Source: Streptomyces sp. NBC_01288 (lineage in GTDB: Bacteria > Actinomycetota > Actinomycetes > Streptomycetales > Streptomycetaceae). From it: a stretch of DNA of 64,000 bases. Below, piece after piece: positions 25,333 through 33,236 of the stretch. The notes under the pieces were generated by a model, which worked only from the letters and a program-made list of their open reading frames with translations, was not told where the DNA came from and did no database searches. The first letter of the stretch is position 1, and every line of letters starts with the position of its first letter. Both the position numbers and the translations under genes were made by a program. The stretch covers positions 9,981,001 to 10,045,000 of the forward strand of contig NZ_CP108427.1 of assembly GCF_035982055.1 (NCBI RefSeq), given 5' to 3'.

Positions 25333-26541
25333 ATGGCTGACGAGACGATCGGCATCGTCGGCGCCGGCATCGTGGGCCTGGCCACCGCCCGCGAGATCGC
25401 CCTGCGCCGCCCTGGCACCCGGGTCGTGGTCCTGGAGAAGGAACACGAGGTCGCCGTCCACCAGACCGGCCACAACTCCGGGGTCGTACACGCCGGCATC
25501 TACTACGCGCCGGGCAGCCTCAAGGCCGACCTGTGCGTGCGCGGCGTATCGATCCTGCGCGAGTACTGCCAGGAGCGCGGGCTGCCGTACGACGAGATCG
25601 GCAAGCTCGTAGTGGCCGTACGCCAGGACGAGTTGGGCCGGATGGAGAACCTCTACGAGCGGGCCAGGAACAACCACGTGCCCGAACTCCGCAGGATCTC
25701 CCAGGAGGAGATCAAGGAGCTGGAGCCGCACGCCGGCGGCATCGCGGCGCTGCACTCGCCACGCACCGCGATCACCGACTACCCGGCGATCGCAAGGGAG
25801 TTCGCCAAGGACATCGAGGCCTCCGGCGGCGAGGTGAAGCTCGGATTCCCGGTCACGTCCATCACCAATGTGCCCGGCGGCATCGAGGTCGCCTCGGGTC
25901 AACTACGCGTCCGCGTCGACCGGTTGATCCTCTGCGCCGGCCTCCACTCGGACGCCGTGGCGAAGCTGGCGCAGGACACGAGGGAACCGAGGATCGTCCC
26001 GTTCCGGGGCGAGTACATGCTCCTCAGGCCGGAGCGCACGAACCTCGTGCGCGGGCTCATCTACCCGGTGCCGGACCCCCGTTACCCCTTCCTCGGCGTG
26101 CACTTCACCCCGCGGGTCGACGGCAGCGTCGAGGTCGGCCCGAACGCCGTCCTGGCCCTGGCCAGGGAGGGTTACAAGCTCAGCCGTTTCTCCCTGAAGG
26201 ACCTCGCCGGACTCGCCGCGTACCCGGGCTCCTGGAAGATGGCCGCCCAGCACTGGCGGACCGGCATCAAGGAGTACCGCGGCTCGCTGTCCGCGAAGGC
26301 CTTCATGAAGGACGCCAAGCTGTACGTCCCCGGTGTCGGCGTCTCCGACGTCGTACGCGGCGGGGCAGGCGTCCGCGCCCAGGCACTGGACCCCGACGGC
26401 ACCCTCGTGGACGACTTCCGCATCCATCAGGTGGGCCGGATCACCGCCGTGCGCAACGCGCCCTCGCCGGCCGCAACGGCGTCCATGGCGATCGCCGAGC
26501 ACATCGTGGGCGCCGTGTTCGACACCCCGTCCGCACACTGA
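25333..26541 (+). CDS. L-2-hydroxyglutarate oxidase-like FAD enzyme (LhgO family)
   Basis: A 402-residue FAD-dependent oxidoreductase. The N-terminal dinucleotide site is GIVGAGIVGLATAREI, followed by the LhgO hallmark HNSGVVHAGIYYAPGSLKA; FRGEYMLLRPER and the C-terminal GVGVSDVVRGGAGVRAQA also fit. The family oxidises L-2-hydroxyglutarate or related 2-hydroxy acids to 2-oxo acids at the membrane. The second of two nearby ATGs was chosen because AGGAGG ends 6 bases before it. In this cluster it may act on a 2-hydroxy acid feeding the ThDP decarboxylase. Confidence 0.88.
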   Translation: MADETIGIVGAGIVGLATAREIALRRPGTRVVVLEKEHEVAVHQTGHNSGVVHAGIYYAPGSLKADLCVRGVSILREYCQERGLPYDEIGKLVVAVRQDELGRMENLYERARNNHVPELRRISQEEIKELEPHAGGIAALHSPRTAITDYPAIAREFAKDIEASGGEVKLGFPVTSITNVPGGIEVASGQLRVRVDRLILCAGLHSDAVAKLAQDTREPRIVPFRGEYMLLRPERTNLVRGLIYPVPDPRYPFLGVHFTPRVDGSVEVGPNAVLALAREGYKLSRFSLKDLAGLAAYPGSWKMAAQHWRTGIKEYRGSLSAKAFMKDAKLYVPGVGVSDVVRGGAGVRAQALDPDGTLVDDFRIHQVGRITAVRNAPSPAATASMAIAEHIVGAVFDTPSAH

Positions 26542-26567
26542 GAATGCCCTGCGTACAGCGGTGTTTC

Positions 26568-26586
26568 GCGCAACTACTGCTTGCGC
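26568..26586. promoter_or_regulatory. GCGCAA-N7-TTGCGC palindrome before the amidohydrolase operon
   Basis: A perfect 6-bp inverted repeat with a 7-base spacer, 76 bases upstream of the amidohydrolase ATG; a -10-like TAGCGT is at 26619-26624. The core CGCAA-N7-TTGCG is identical in form to the site at 17273. Confidence 0.55.
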
Positions 26587-26662
26587 TCCCAGGGCTCGGC
26601 AAGGCCCTCTCGCCCGCCTAGCGTTCCTTCCGTAAAGACCTTCGAGAGAAAGAGCTCACGAC

Positions 26663-27523
26663 ATGTTCGTTGTCGACACGCAGATCCACATCTGGAAGGA
26701 AGAGACCCCGGACCGCCCCTGGGTCCCGGGCGCGCGGGAGCGCATCCGCCTCAACGGACACCGCGAGGACCCCTTCTCCTACGAAGAGGCCCTGGAGCTG
26801 ATGGACGAGGCCGGCGTCAACCGGGCCCTGATCCTGCCGCCGTCCTGGGAGGGCGACCGCATCGACTACGCCCTGGAGGCCTGCGAGGCGCACCCGGACC
26901 GCTTCGGCATCATGGCGCGCATCCCGCAGAACAAGCCCGAAGAGGGCAAGGCGATGCTGGCGGACTTCGCGCAGAACCCGCATGTGAAGGGCACGCGCCT
27001 CACCTTCCACCGGCCGCAGGACCGCAACTGGATGATCGACGGCACCAACGACTGGTACTGGCCGATCGCCGAGGAGCTGCGCGTCCCGACGATGGTCCAC
27101 GCGCCCATCTGGAAGCGGGAGTTGGGCGAGATCGCCGCCAAGCACCCCGAGCTGAAGATCATCATCGACCACATGGGCATCATGGCCCGCTGCGTCGACG
27201 ACGCGATCGGCTACTGGGTCTCGGAGACCGCCGACCTGGCCGCGCACCCGAACATCTACGTGAAGCTCTCGGCGCTCCCGGGCTACTCCACTCAGCCGTT
27301 CCCGAACAACAACATCCAGAAGTACGTCCGCGAGATGGTCGACAAGATGGGCCCGCAGCGCTGCTTCTACGGCACCGACATCACCCGCCTGCTCGGCCAC
27401 GGCATCACCTACACCGACACGATCGAGCAGTTCACCAAGCACTGGGACTTCACGCCCGAGGAGCTTGAATGGATCATGGGCCGCGGTATCTCCGAGGTCC
27501 TGAACTGGCCGATCGAGGGCTGA
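26663..27523 (+). CDS. Amidohydrolase-2 family metal-dependent hydrolase/decarboxylase
   Basis: A 286-residue TIM-barrel enzyme of the Amidohydro_2 family. The first metal motif is altered to DTQIHIW (usual DxHxH); other ligands are likely at MVHAPIW, IIDHMGIM and the Asp of FYGTDITRL. Relatives include ACMSD, o-pyrocatechuate-type decarboxylases and lactonases such as 2-pyrone-4,6-dicarboxylate hydrolase. It is first in an operon with the ThDP decarboxylase gene (13-base gap) and the Ldh2 gene. A lactonase or decarboxylase step in aromatic acid breakdown is plausible. Confidence 0.82.
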   Translation: MFVVDTQIHIWKEETPDRPWVPGARERIRLNGHREDPFSYEEALELMDEAGVNRALILPPSWEGDRIDYALEACEAHPDRFGIMARIPQNKPEEGKAMLADFAQNPHVKGTRLTFHRPQDRNWMIDGTNDWYWPIAEELRVPTMVHAPIWKRELGEIAAKHPELKIIIDHMGIMARCVDDAIGYWVSETADLAAHPNIYVKLSALPGYSTQPFPNNNIQKYVREMVDKMGPQRCFYGTDITRLLGHGITYTDTIEQFTKHWDFTPEELEWIMGRGISEVLNWPIEG

Positions 27524-27536
27524 GGAAACACGAGAG

Positions 27537-29246
27537 ATGACCGACACCAACAACACCCCCGGCGCCGACGGCGGCGACGCTCTCGTCACCGCCTTCAACG
27601 CCGTCGGCGCCGACTACATCTTCTGTTCGTCGGGATCCGAGTGGGCCCCCGTCTGGGAGTCCCTGGCCCGCCGCCACCGCGACGGACTGCCCTGCCCGCA
27701 GTACCTGGACCTGACCCACGAGACCGTCGCCGTCGGCATGGCCACCGGCTACGGACTCGTCAAGCGCCGCCCGCAGGGCGTACTCCTGCACGCGGCCCCC
27801 GGTCTGCTCCAGGGCTCGATGGCCGTGCACGGGGCGCTGCTCGCGGGCGTCCCGATGGTGGTCAGCTCCTCGGAGTCCACCACCTACGGCGACGGCCCCG
27901 GCCAGGACCCCGGCGGCCAGTGGTACCGCAACCTCTCCGTCGTGGGCGGCCCGCACCAGATCGCCCAGCCCTTCACCAAGTGGTCCAACGAGGCCGCCAG
28001 CGTCCACACCCTTCCCACGATGGTGACGCGGGCGGCGGAACTGGCCTGGCGGGCCCCGGCGGGACCGGCGTACCTGAACGTCCCGCTGGAGATCCTGCTG
28101 GAGGAGTGGGACGGGCGCGAGGCCAAGCCGATCGTGCGGCCCGGCTCGACGCACAGTTCGCCCGAAGAGGTCGACCCTGTCGCCCAGTTGATCCGCGAGG
28201 CGACGAACCCGGTCATCGTCACGGAGACGGCGGGCCGTGAGGCGGGCGGTTTCGAGGCGCTCGTCGCCTTCGCCGAGGCGTGGAACATCCCGGTCGTCGA
28301 GCCCGACTCGGCGGTCTGCGGCAACTTCCCGCGCACCCACCCGCTGCACGCCGGCAGCGACATCGGCCCGTGGATGGACGAGGCGGACCTGATTCTTCTG
28401 GTCAACTGCCGTGCTCCCTTCTACCCGCCGTCGCGCCGGCCCTCCAAGGCGACGATCGTCGTCATCGACGAGGTGCCGCAGCGCCCGCACGTCGTCTACC
28501 AAGTCCTGTTCGCCGACACGTACTTGGAAGGCAACGTCACCAACACCCTGCGCCAACTGACCAAGCGGGCAAAGGACGTTGACGCGGGAGCCGTAGCGGT
28601 ACGCCGTGCGGCCCAGGAACAGCGGCACGCCGACGAGCAGGCCGCCATCGCCACCGCGGAGGCAAAGGCGGCGCAGGCGGAGGGCGTTGACCCGGTCCTC
28701 GTCGCCGCGACTCTGCGCAGACTGCTGGACGGCCAGGGCGGAATCGTCGTCGACGAGACCATCACGCACAGCCGTGTCGTCAAGCGCCATGTCCAGACCG
28801 CCGACCCCGACTCGTACTTCTACGTCCAGGGCGGTCTCGGTCAGGGCATCGCGGTCGCGCTCGGCGTCAAACTCGCCGCGCGGGAACGCCCGGTGGTGCT
28901 CACCATCGGCGACGGCGCGTTCACCTACAACCCGGTGATCCCGTCGTACGACGCGTCCAACGCCTACGAACTCCCGTTGCTGATCGTGGTGTTCAACAAC
29001 CGCGTCTACAAGTCGATGAACATGAACCACCGCAGGTTCTACCCCGAGGGCGCCGCCGCCGACACCGGTGAGTGGCTCGGCACCGATCTGCACCGGCTGC
29101 CCCGACTCGCCGCGTTCGCCGAGCCGTTCGGGATGCACACCGAGACCGTCGACGCACCCGAGGCCCTCGCCCCCGCGCTGGAGCGTGCGCTCAAGGCCGT
29201 GGCGGAGGGCACCACCGCCGTCGTCGACGTGCTCGTCACCCGCTGA
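27537..29246 (+). CDS. Thiamine-diphosphate-dependent decarboxylase-like enzyme
   Basis: A 569-residue ThDP enzyme of the acetolactate synthase/benzoylformate decarboxylase group. The N-terminal domain carries the activating Glu (DLTHETVAVGMATGYG), a central domain follows, and the C-terminal domain holds the ThDP-Mg motif GDGAFTYNPV...VVFNN. It probably decarboxylates a 2-oxo acid or carries out a carboligation. It sits between an amidohydrolase gene and a malate/lactate-type dehydrogenase gene, with two aldehyde dehydrogenase genes nearby, as in mandelate-type pathways. The substrate cannot be read from the sequence. Confidence 0.86.
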   Translation: MTDTNNTPGADGGDALVTAFNAVGADYIFCSSGSEWAPVWESLARRHRDGLPCPQYLDLTHETVAVGMATGYGLVKRRPQGVLLHAAPGLLQGSMAVHGALLAGVPMVVSSSESTTYGDGPGQDPGGQWYRNLSVVGGPHQIAQPFTKWSNEAASVHTLPTMVTRAAELAWRAPAGPAYLNVPLEILLEEWDGREAKPIVRPGSTHSSPEEVDPVAQLIREATNPVIVTETAGREAGGFEALVAFAEAWNIPVVEPDSAVCGNFPRTHPLHAGSDIGPWMDEADLILLVNCRAPFYPPSRRPSKATIVVIDEVPQRPHVVYQVLFADTYLEGNVTNTLRQLTKRAKDVDAGAVAVRRAAQEQRHADEQAAIATAEAKAAQAEGVDPVLVAATLRRLLDGQGGIVVDETITHSRVVKRHVQTADPDSYFYVQGGLGQGIAVALGVKLAARERPVVLTIGDGAFTYNPVIPSYDASNAYELPLLIVVFNNRVYKSMNMNHRRFYPEGAAADTGEWLGTDLHRLPRLAAFAEPFGMHTETVDAPEALAPALERALKAVAEGTTAVVDVLVTR

Positions 29247-29267
29247 ACCAGGAAGGCACCCGCCACC

Positions 29268-30347
29268 ATGTCCGACACCGCAACGCCCAAGCCGGGCAAG
29301 GTACTTGTCGCCGCCGACGACCTGCGCACCTTCTCCGCCGCACTCCTGGAGAAGGGCGGCCTGAACGCCGAGCAGGCGCGCACCACCGCCGACGTGTTCG
29401 TGTGGGCCGCGCTGCGCGGCGTCGACTCGCACGGCATCGCCCGCGTCCCCGCCTACCTGGAGCTGCTCGCCAAGGGCGTGGCCAACGCCGACGCCGACAT
29501 CAGCATCGAGTCGACTGCCCCGGCCGCGGCCGTCCTCGACGCCGACCGTGCCCCCGGCCCGGTGGCCCTCAGCGCCGCCGCCGACGAGGCGGTCACCCGG
29601 GCCAGGATCAGCGGAGTCGCCGCCGTCGGGGTCCGCCGCACCGTCCACACCGGTGCCATCGGCTACTACGTGTCGAAGATCGCCGAGCAGGGACTCGTCG
29701 GCATCGGCTATGTCTCCGGGATGCCCAACATGGGGTACACCGGCGTCAAGGGCGCCGCCGTGGCGACCAGCCCGCTCGCCATCGCCGTACCGGCCGAGTC
29801 GCATGCCCCGCTGCTCCTCGACATGGCCACGGCGACCATCGCCCTGGGCAAGATCCGCCAGGCGAAGGCGAGCGGCACCCCGCTGCCCGAGGGCGCGGCG
29901 GCCACCGCGGACGGTACCCCGACCACCGACCCCGAACTGGCCGTCATGCCCCTGCCGTTGGGCGGGGCCAAGGGCTCCGGCATGTCCCTGGCCTTCGAGT
30001 TGCTCACCAGCGTGCTGGTCGGTGCGCCGATCTTCGCCGCGTTCCACTCGGACGACCCCCAGGGCCGCAAACACCGCCAGAACGCCCTGCTCATCGCCCT
30101 CGACCCGGCGGCCTTCGGCGACCCGGCCGCCTTCACCTCGGCGGTCGACGAAACGCTGGCGACCCTGAAGCGGCTGCCGCCGGCGGACGGTGCCGAGGGC
30201 GTCTTCTACCCCGGCGAGCGCAGCGCGACGGTCGCCGAGGGGCGGGGTGCGAAGGGCATCCCCGTCGCGCCCAAGGTCTGGCGTGAACTGGCCGAGGCGG
30301 CAGAGAAGTTCGGCCTCACACCGCCGGAGCCGGTGCCGTCGGCCTGA
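29268..30347 (+). CDS. Malate/L-lactate dehydrogenase family (Ldh2) oxidoreductase
   Basis: A 359-residue NAD(P)-dependent enzyme of the Ldh_2 fold (malate, sulfolactate, ureidoglycolate dehydrogenases, delta1-piperideine-2-carboxylate reductase). Family segments are VDSHGIARVPAYLELL near the N-terminus, GMPNMGYTGVKGAAVATSPL in the middle and PLPLGGAKGSGMSLAFELL. It interconverts a 2-hydroxy or imino acid and the 2-oxo acid. It ends the amidohydrolase-ThDP operon and is followed by a strong terminator hairpin. Confidence 0.88.
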   Translation: MSDTATPKPGKVLVAADDLRTFSAALLEKGGLNAEQARTTADVFVWAALRGVDSHGIARVPAYLELLAKGVANADADISIESTAPAAAVLDADRAPGPVALSAAADEAVTRARISGVAAVGVRRTVHTGAIGYYVSKIAEQGLVGIGYVSGMPNMGYTGVKGAAVATSPLAIAVPAESHAPLLLDMATATIALGKIRQAKASGTPLPEGAAATADGTPTTDPELAVMPLPLGGAKGSGMSLAFELLTSVLVGAPIFAAFHSDDPQGRKHRQNALLIALDPAAFGDPAAFTSAVDETLATLKRLPPADGAEGVFYPGERSATVAEGRGAKGIPVAPKVWRELAEAAEKFGLTPPEPVPSA

Positions 30348-30359
30348 CCCGGAGCCCTT

Positions 30360-30390
30360 TCGCCGACCGTCCGAGGGGGACGGTCGGCGA
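30360..30390. terminator. Strong hairpin between convergent genes
   Basis: A perfect 13-bp stem TCGCCGACCGTCC/GGACGGTCGGCGA with a 5-base loop, in the 65-base gap between the Ldh2 gene and the convergent esterase gene; likely serves both. Confidence 0.85.
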
Positions 30391-30412
30391 GTGCGTTGTC
30401 CGGGAAGGGAGT

Positions 30413-31348
30413 TCAGGCGTTGCCGACGGCATCCCGCAGCTGACGGGCGATCAGGGCATAGGTGTGCAGGGCCCGTTCGTCGTCCTTGCCGTCGTAGCCG
30501 TGGTCGGCTCCGGCGACGTCGACGTGCCCGGCCAGGGAGCCCGCCGTCCGTAGCCGGTCGGCGTAGGCGATGCCCTCCGCCTTGAGGAGGTCGTACTCCG
30601 CCGTGATGATCAGGGCCGGGGCGATGCCCTTCAGGTCCGCGGTGTCCGAGGGATGTGCGGGTGACACCAGCCGGTCGGCCCGTACCTTCGGATCCGGGAC
30701 GTACGACGTGTCGAAGATTTCGGCCATCCAGGGCTTCAACACGGGCTTCGCGATGGCGGAGCGCTTGTTCTTGGCGCTGGTCGCCAGGTCCAGCGGCGGA
30801 TAGTGCAGCACCTGGAGGGCGATCGAGGGCCCGCCCTCCTCCAGCGCCTGCCGGGCCACCGCCGCAGCGAGCCCACCCCCGGCACTCTGCCCGCCCACGG
30901 TGAGCCGCTCCCCGTCCCAGCCCTGCTCACCGCCGTGCTCGGCGATCCACCGGACGACCTCGAAGGCCTGCCGGGTCGGCGCCGGGAACGGGTGCTGCGG
31001 CGCGACGACGTAGTCGACGTTGATCACGACGACGCCTGCCTCCGCCGCGAGGAAACGGCACAGCGGGTCGTCGAGTTCCGTCAGCGGGACGACGTAGCCG
31101 CCGCCGTGGAAGTTCACGTGCACCGGCGGAGGCGGCCCTTCGCCGGCCGGCAGGTACACCGTGGCCCGCGCCGGGGCGATGCTGGTCGGGATCGTCAACT
31201 CCCGTGTCCGGCGCGGGAATTCAGGAAGCCGCTGATGCGAGGAGGCGGCGGAACCCCGCCCGCTCGGGCGCCGGTCGGCCATCACGGCGAGACGCTGGAA
31301 GGACTTGGCGGCGAGGGCGGCCACCGCAGGCCGGGCCAGAACAGTCAT
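30413..31348 (-). CDS. Alpha/beta hydrolase, hormone-sensitive-lipase-like esterase
   Basis: A 311-residue HSL-family esterase: oxyanion motif NFHGGGYV, nucleophile elbow GGQSAGGG, Asp in TAEYDLLKAEG and His in GADHGYDG. It hydrolyses short acyl or aryl esters; there is no clear signal peptide, although the first 25 residues are partly hydrophobic. The gene stands alone, convergent with the Ldh2 gene, with 214 bases before the BlaR1 gene in which nothing is recognised. Its link to the surrounding pathways is unknown. Confidence 0.86.
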   Translation of the reverse strand: MTVLARPAVAALAAKSFQRLAVMADRRPSGRGSAASSHQRLPEFPRRTRELTIPTSIAPARATVYLPAGEGPPPPVHVNFHGGGYVVPLTELDDPLCRFLAAEAGVVVINVDYVVAPQHPFPAPTRQAFEVVRWIAEHGGEQGWDGERLTVGGQSAGGGLAAAVARQALEEGGPSIALQVLHYPPLDLATSAKNKRSAIAKPVLKPWMAEIFDTSYVPDPKVRADRLVSPAHPSDTADLKGIAPALIITAEYDLLKAEGIAYADRLRTAGSLAGHVDVAGADHGYDGKDDERALHTYALIARQLRDAVGNA

Positions 31349-31562
31349 GCCGTTCCATTCGTGGGGTGCGCGCGAAGGGGGTGGGGATTTCCGTCCGATC
31401 GCCGGGATCGATCAACAGGATTCCTGGCGATGAGTAGGGCGACGATAACACGGGCGTATTTCGGGTGGATGGTGGGATCGGCGCTGTTCAGGGGTGGCGG
31501 GCAGGGTGGGGTGAGGGATGGGCCGACGGCGCTGTCATGGAGCCGCCTGAGTCGCCTGGTGG

Positions 31563-32576
31563 TCAGCGGTGCCGGACGGGCCCGTCCGGTTCTCCGTGTT
31601 CGCCGCACACCCCGTGCGGTGGGGTCGGCAGGGTCGGCGGCGTCGACGTGGCCGCCGCCTGAGCCGTCACGCACGCCGCCCGCTGCGCCGTCTCGATCAT
31701 GTCCTCGCTGTCGGTCGCGGCGTCGGCCAGGCTCACGCAGCACACGACGAGCAGCGCGGCGCCCGCGACGAACGGCAGGGCCCGGCGCGGGGGAGGAGGG
31801 GCGAGCAGCGCCCGGACCCGCTGCGGCACCGCTCCGCCGGTCGCGGCGAGCACCGGGCGGGAACGGTTCGCCGAGGTGGCGAGCGCGGCCCGGCCCACGG
31901 CATGGGCGACGACCGTACGATCGCCGACGCGCATCGCGGCCTCCTCGTCGGCCCAGCGCTCCAGGACGAAGCCGCCCGCGTTGGACAGCGGTCGTAGGAG
32001 CGGATTCACGGCGGCGGAGAGGCGCCAGAGGGTCTGGAAGAGATGGTGGCGGTCGCGCAGGTGTGCCCGCTCGTGGGCGAGAAGTGCCTCGCGTTCGCGG
32101 TCGCCGAGGCAGCGCAGCATCCCGCTCGACACCACGATCCGTCCGGGTGCTCCCGGTAGTGCGAACGCCTCCGGCGACTCGGTGTCCAGGACGGCCAACT
32201 CCGTGTCGCCGGGCAGGAGTCGGCATTCGCGGCGGGCCCAGCGCAGGTGCCGTAGCTGACGTGTCGCGGCGACGGTGAGGCCCGTGACGGACGCGAGGAG
32301 GGCGAGGGCGGCGGCCCCGGCGACGGTGAGGTAGACCGGGTCGGAGGCGCGCACGGCCGCGACCGACCACCGGCCCTCCTCGGCGACCTCGGGGATCTGG
32401 ACCAGTCCGGCGAACGCGAGCAGCGCCAGTGAACCCAGCCAGCCGAGCGACGCCACCAGCGCGGCGGAGGCCAGGGACCAGGCGGCCGGGCGCGGAGCGA
32501 GCAGGCGGGCGGCGCGGGGTGCGAACACCGCGAGGACCATGGTGGTCAGAAGGGGGACGTACACGCTGATCAGCAC
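31563..32576 (-). CDS. M56-family BlaR1-like membrane metalloprotease
   Basis: A 337-residue membrane protease with hydrophobic spans in the N-terminal third and near residue 270, and the zinc motif HERAHLRDRHH (HExxH form). It lacks the large extracellular penicillin-binding sensor of classical BlaR1, as is common in actinomycete members. It is expected to cleave or inactivate the partner repressor BlaI. The ATG lies 4 bases after the BlaI stop in the same operon. Confidence 0.86.
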   Translation of the reverse strand: MLISVYVPLLTTMVLAVFAPRAARLLAPRPAAWSLASAALVASLGWLGSLALLAFAGLVQIPEVAEEGRWSVAAVRASDPVYLTVAGAAALALLASVTGLTVAATRQLRHLRWARRECRLLPGDTELAVLDTESPEAFALPGAPGRIVVSSGMLRCLGDREREALLAHERAHLRDRHHLFQTLWRLSAAVNPLLRPLSNAGGFVLERWADEEAAMRVGDRTVVAHAVGRAALATSANRSRPVLAATGGAVPQRVRALLAPPPPRRALPFVAGAALLVVCCVSLADAATDSEDMIETAQRAACVTAQAAATSTPPTLPTPPHGVCGEHGEPDGPVRHR

Positions 32577-32580
32577 CGGC

Positions 32581-33006
32581 TCACGGTCCTTCGTCGGTGT
32601 GGCCGGTGGGGTGCGGCCCGTCGTGCCCGGAGAGCAGTCGCTGTAGCAATTGCTCGTCCTGCTCGGAGAGTTCGGAGACGAAGCGGGTGAGTACCGCCTC
32701 GCGGTCGGTGCCGTGCTCCAGCAGTGAGCGCATCCGTTCCGCGGTGTGGGTCGCCTCGTCGCGGGCCGGCGCGTACGCGTACCCGCGGCCCGCGCGCTGC
32801 CGGACGAGCATCCCCTTGTCGTGCAGGCGGGACAGGATCGTCAGCACGGTCGTGTACGCGAGGTCCCCGGGCAGCCGGTCCTTGACCTGGCGTGCGGTCT
32901 GCGGTTCGTCGGCCCCGTAGAGGGCGGCGAGAACGCCGCTCTCCAGCTCACCGCGCGCCCGCCTGCCGGACGTCGCGCCGGGCTCGTCGATCTTCCGGTC
33001 GTGCAC
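32581..33006 (-). CDS. BlaI/MecI-family transcriptional repressor
   Basis: A 141-residue winged-helix repressor. The DNA-binding half has LESGVLAALYGADEPQTARQ and the recognition region LAYTTVLTILSRLHDKGMLV, followed by the C-terminal dimerisation helices. BlaI dimers bind palindromes containing ACATGT-like cores and are relieved by BlaR1 proteolysis. A GTG start is used, after GGTGGGG. Three BlaI-like boxes lie between this gene and the divergent glycosyltransferase gene, so both units are likely under its control. Confidence 0.9.
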   Translation of the reverse strand: MHDRKIDEPGATSGRRARGELESGVLAALYGADEPQTARQVKDRLPGDLAYTTVLTILSRLHDKGMLVRQRAGRGYAYAPARDEATHTAERMRSLLEHGTDREAVLTRFVSELSEQDEQLLQRLLSGHDGPHPTGHTDEGP

Positions 33007-33056
33007 TGTTCACCCCACCGCCTTTCACCGCTCGGCGTCACAGCCTACCCGCGCAC

Positions 33057-33072
33057 CTACTACGGCCTGTAG
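33057..33072. promoter_or_regulatory. BlaI-like box 1 (blaI side)
   Basis: CTACTACGGCCTGTAG has the CTAC/GTAG outer arms of the two boxes at 33158 and 33182 (12 of 16 bases shared with the latter) but a changed core. It is 51 bases upstream of the blaI start and may serve autoregulation. Confidence 0.4.
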
Positions 33073-33157
33073 GAAGTGCGCCAAGGGCTCGACAGGATGG
33101 ACCGAGGGGTCGGAAAAGATCGACCAGGGCGTCGATCGAGGGCTTTGCGGACGCGAT

Positions 33158-33173
33158 CTACTACATGTCGTAC
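33158..33173. promoter_or_regulatory. BlaI-like box 2
   Basis: CTACTACATGTCGTAC: near-palindromic 16-mer with an ACATGT core, 8 bases before a second, better copy and 64 bases upstream of the glycosyltransferase gene. Confidence 0.6.
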
Positions 33174-33181
33174 GAGCTTAC

Positions 33182-33197
33182 CTACTACATGTTGTAG
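33182..33197. promoter_or_regulatory. BlaI-like box 3, glycosyltransferase promoter
   Basis: CTACTACATGTTGTAG is a 16-bp palindrome except for one T/T pair, with the ACATGT core typical of BlaI operators. It lies 40 bases upstream of the glycosyltransferase ATG, where it would block transcription. Confidence 0.7.
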
Positions 33198-33236
33198 AGT
33201 TTCGCCGCTCCACTCCACCTGCGGAGGAAGAAGCCC

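Noticed and set aside
27474-30074. A long open frame (over 860 codons) on the minus strand opposite the ThDP enzyme and Ldh2 genes
   Set aside because: Repetitive Gly/Arg/Val composition and no motif; it is the usual antisense shadow of high-GC genes whose plus-strand products are clear enzymes.
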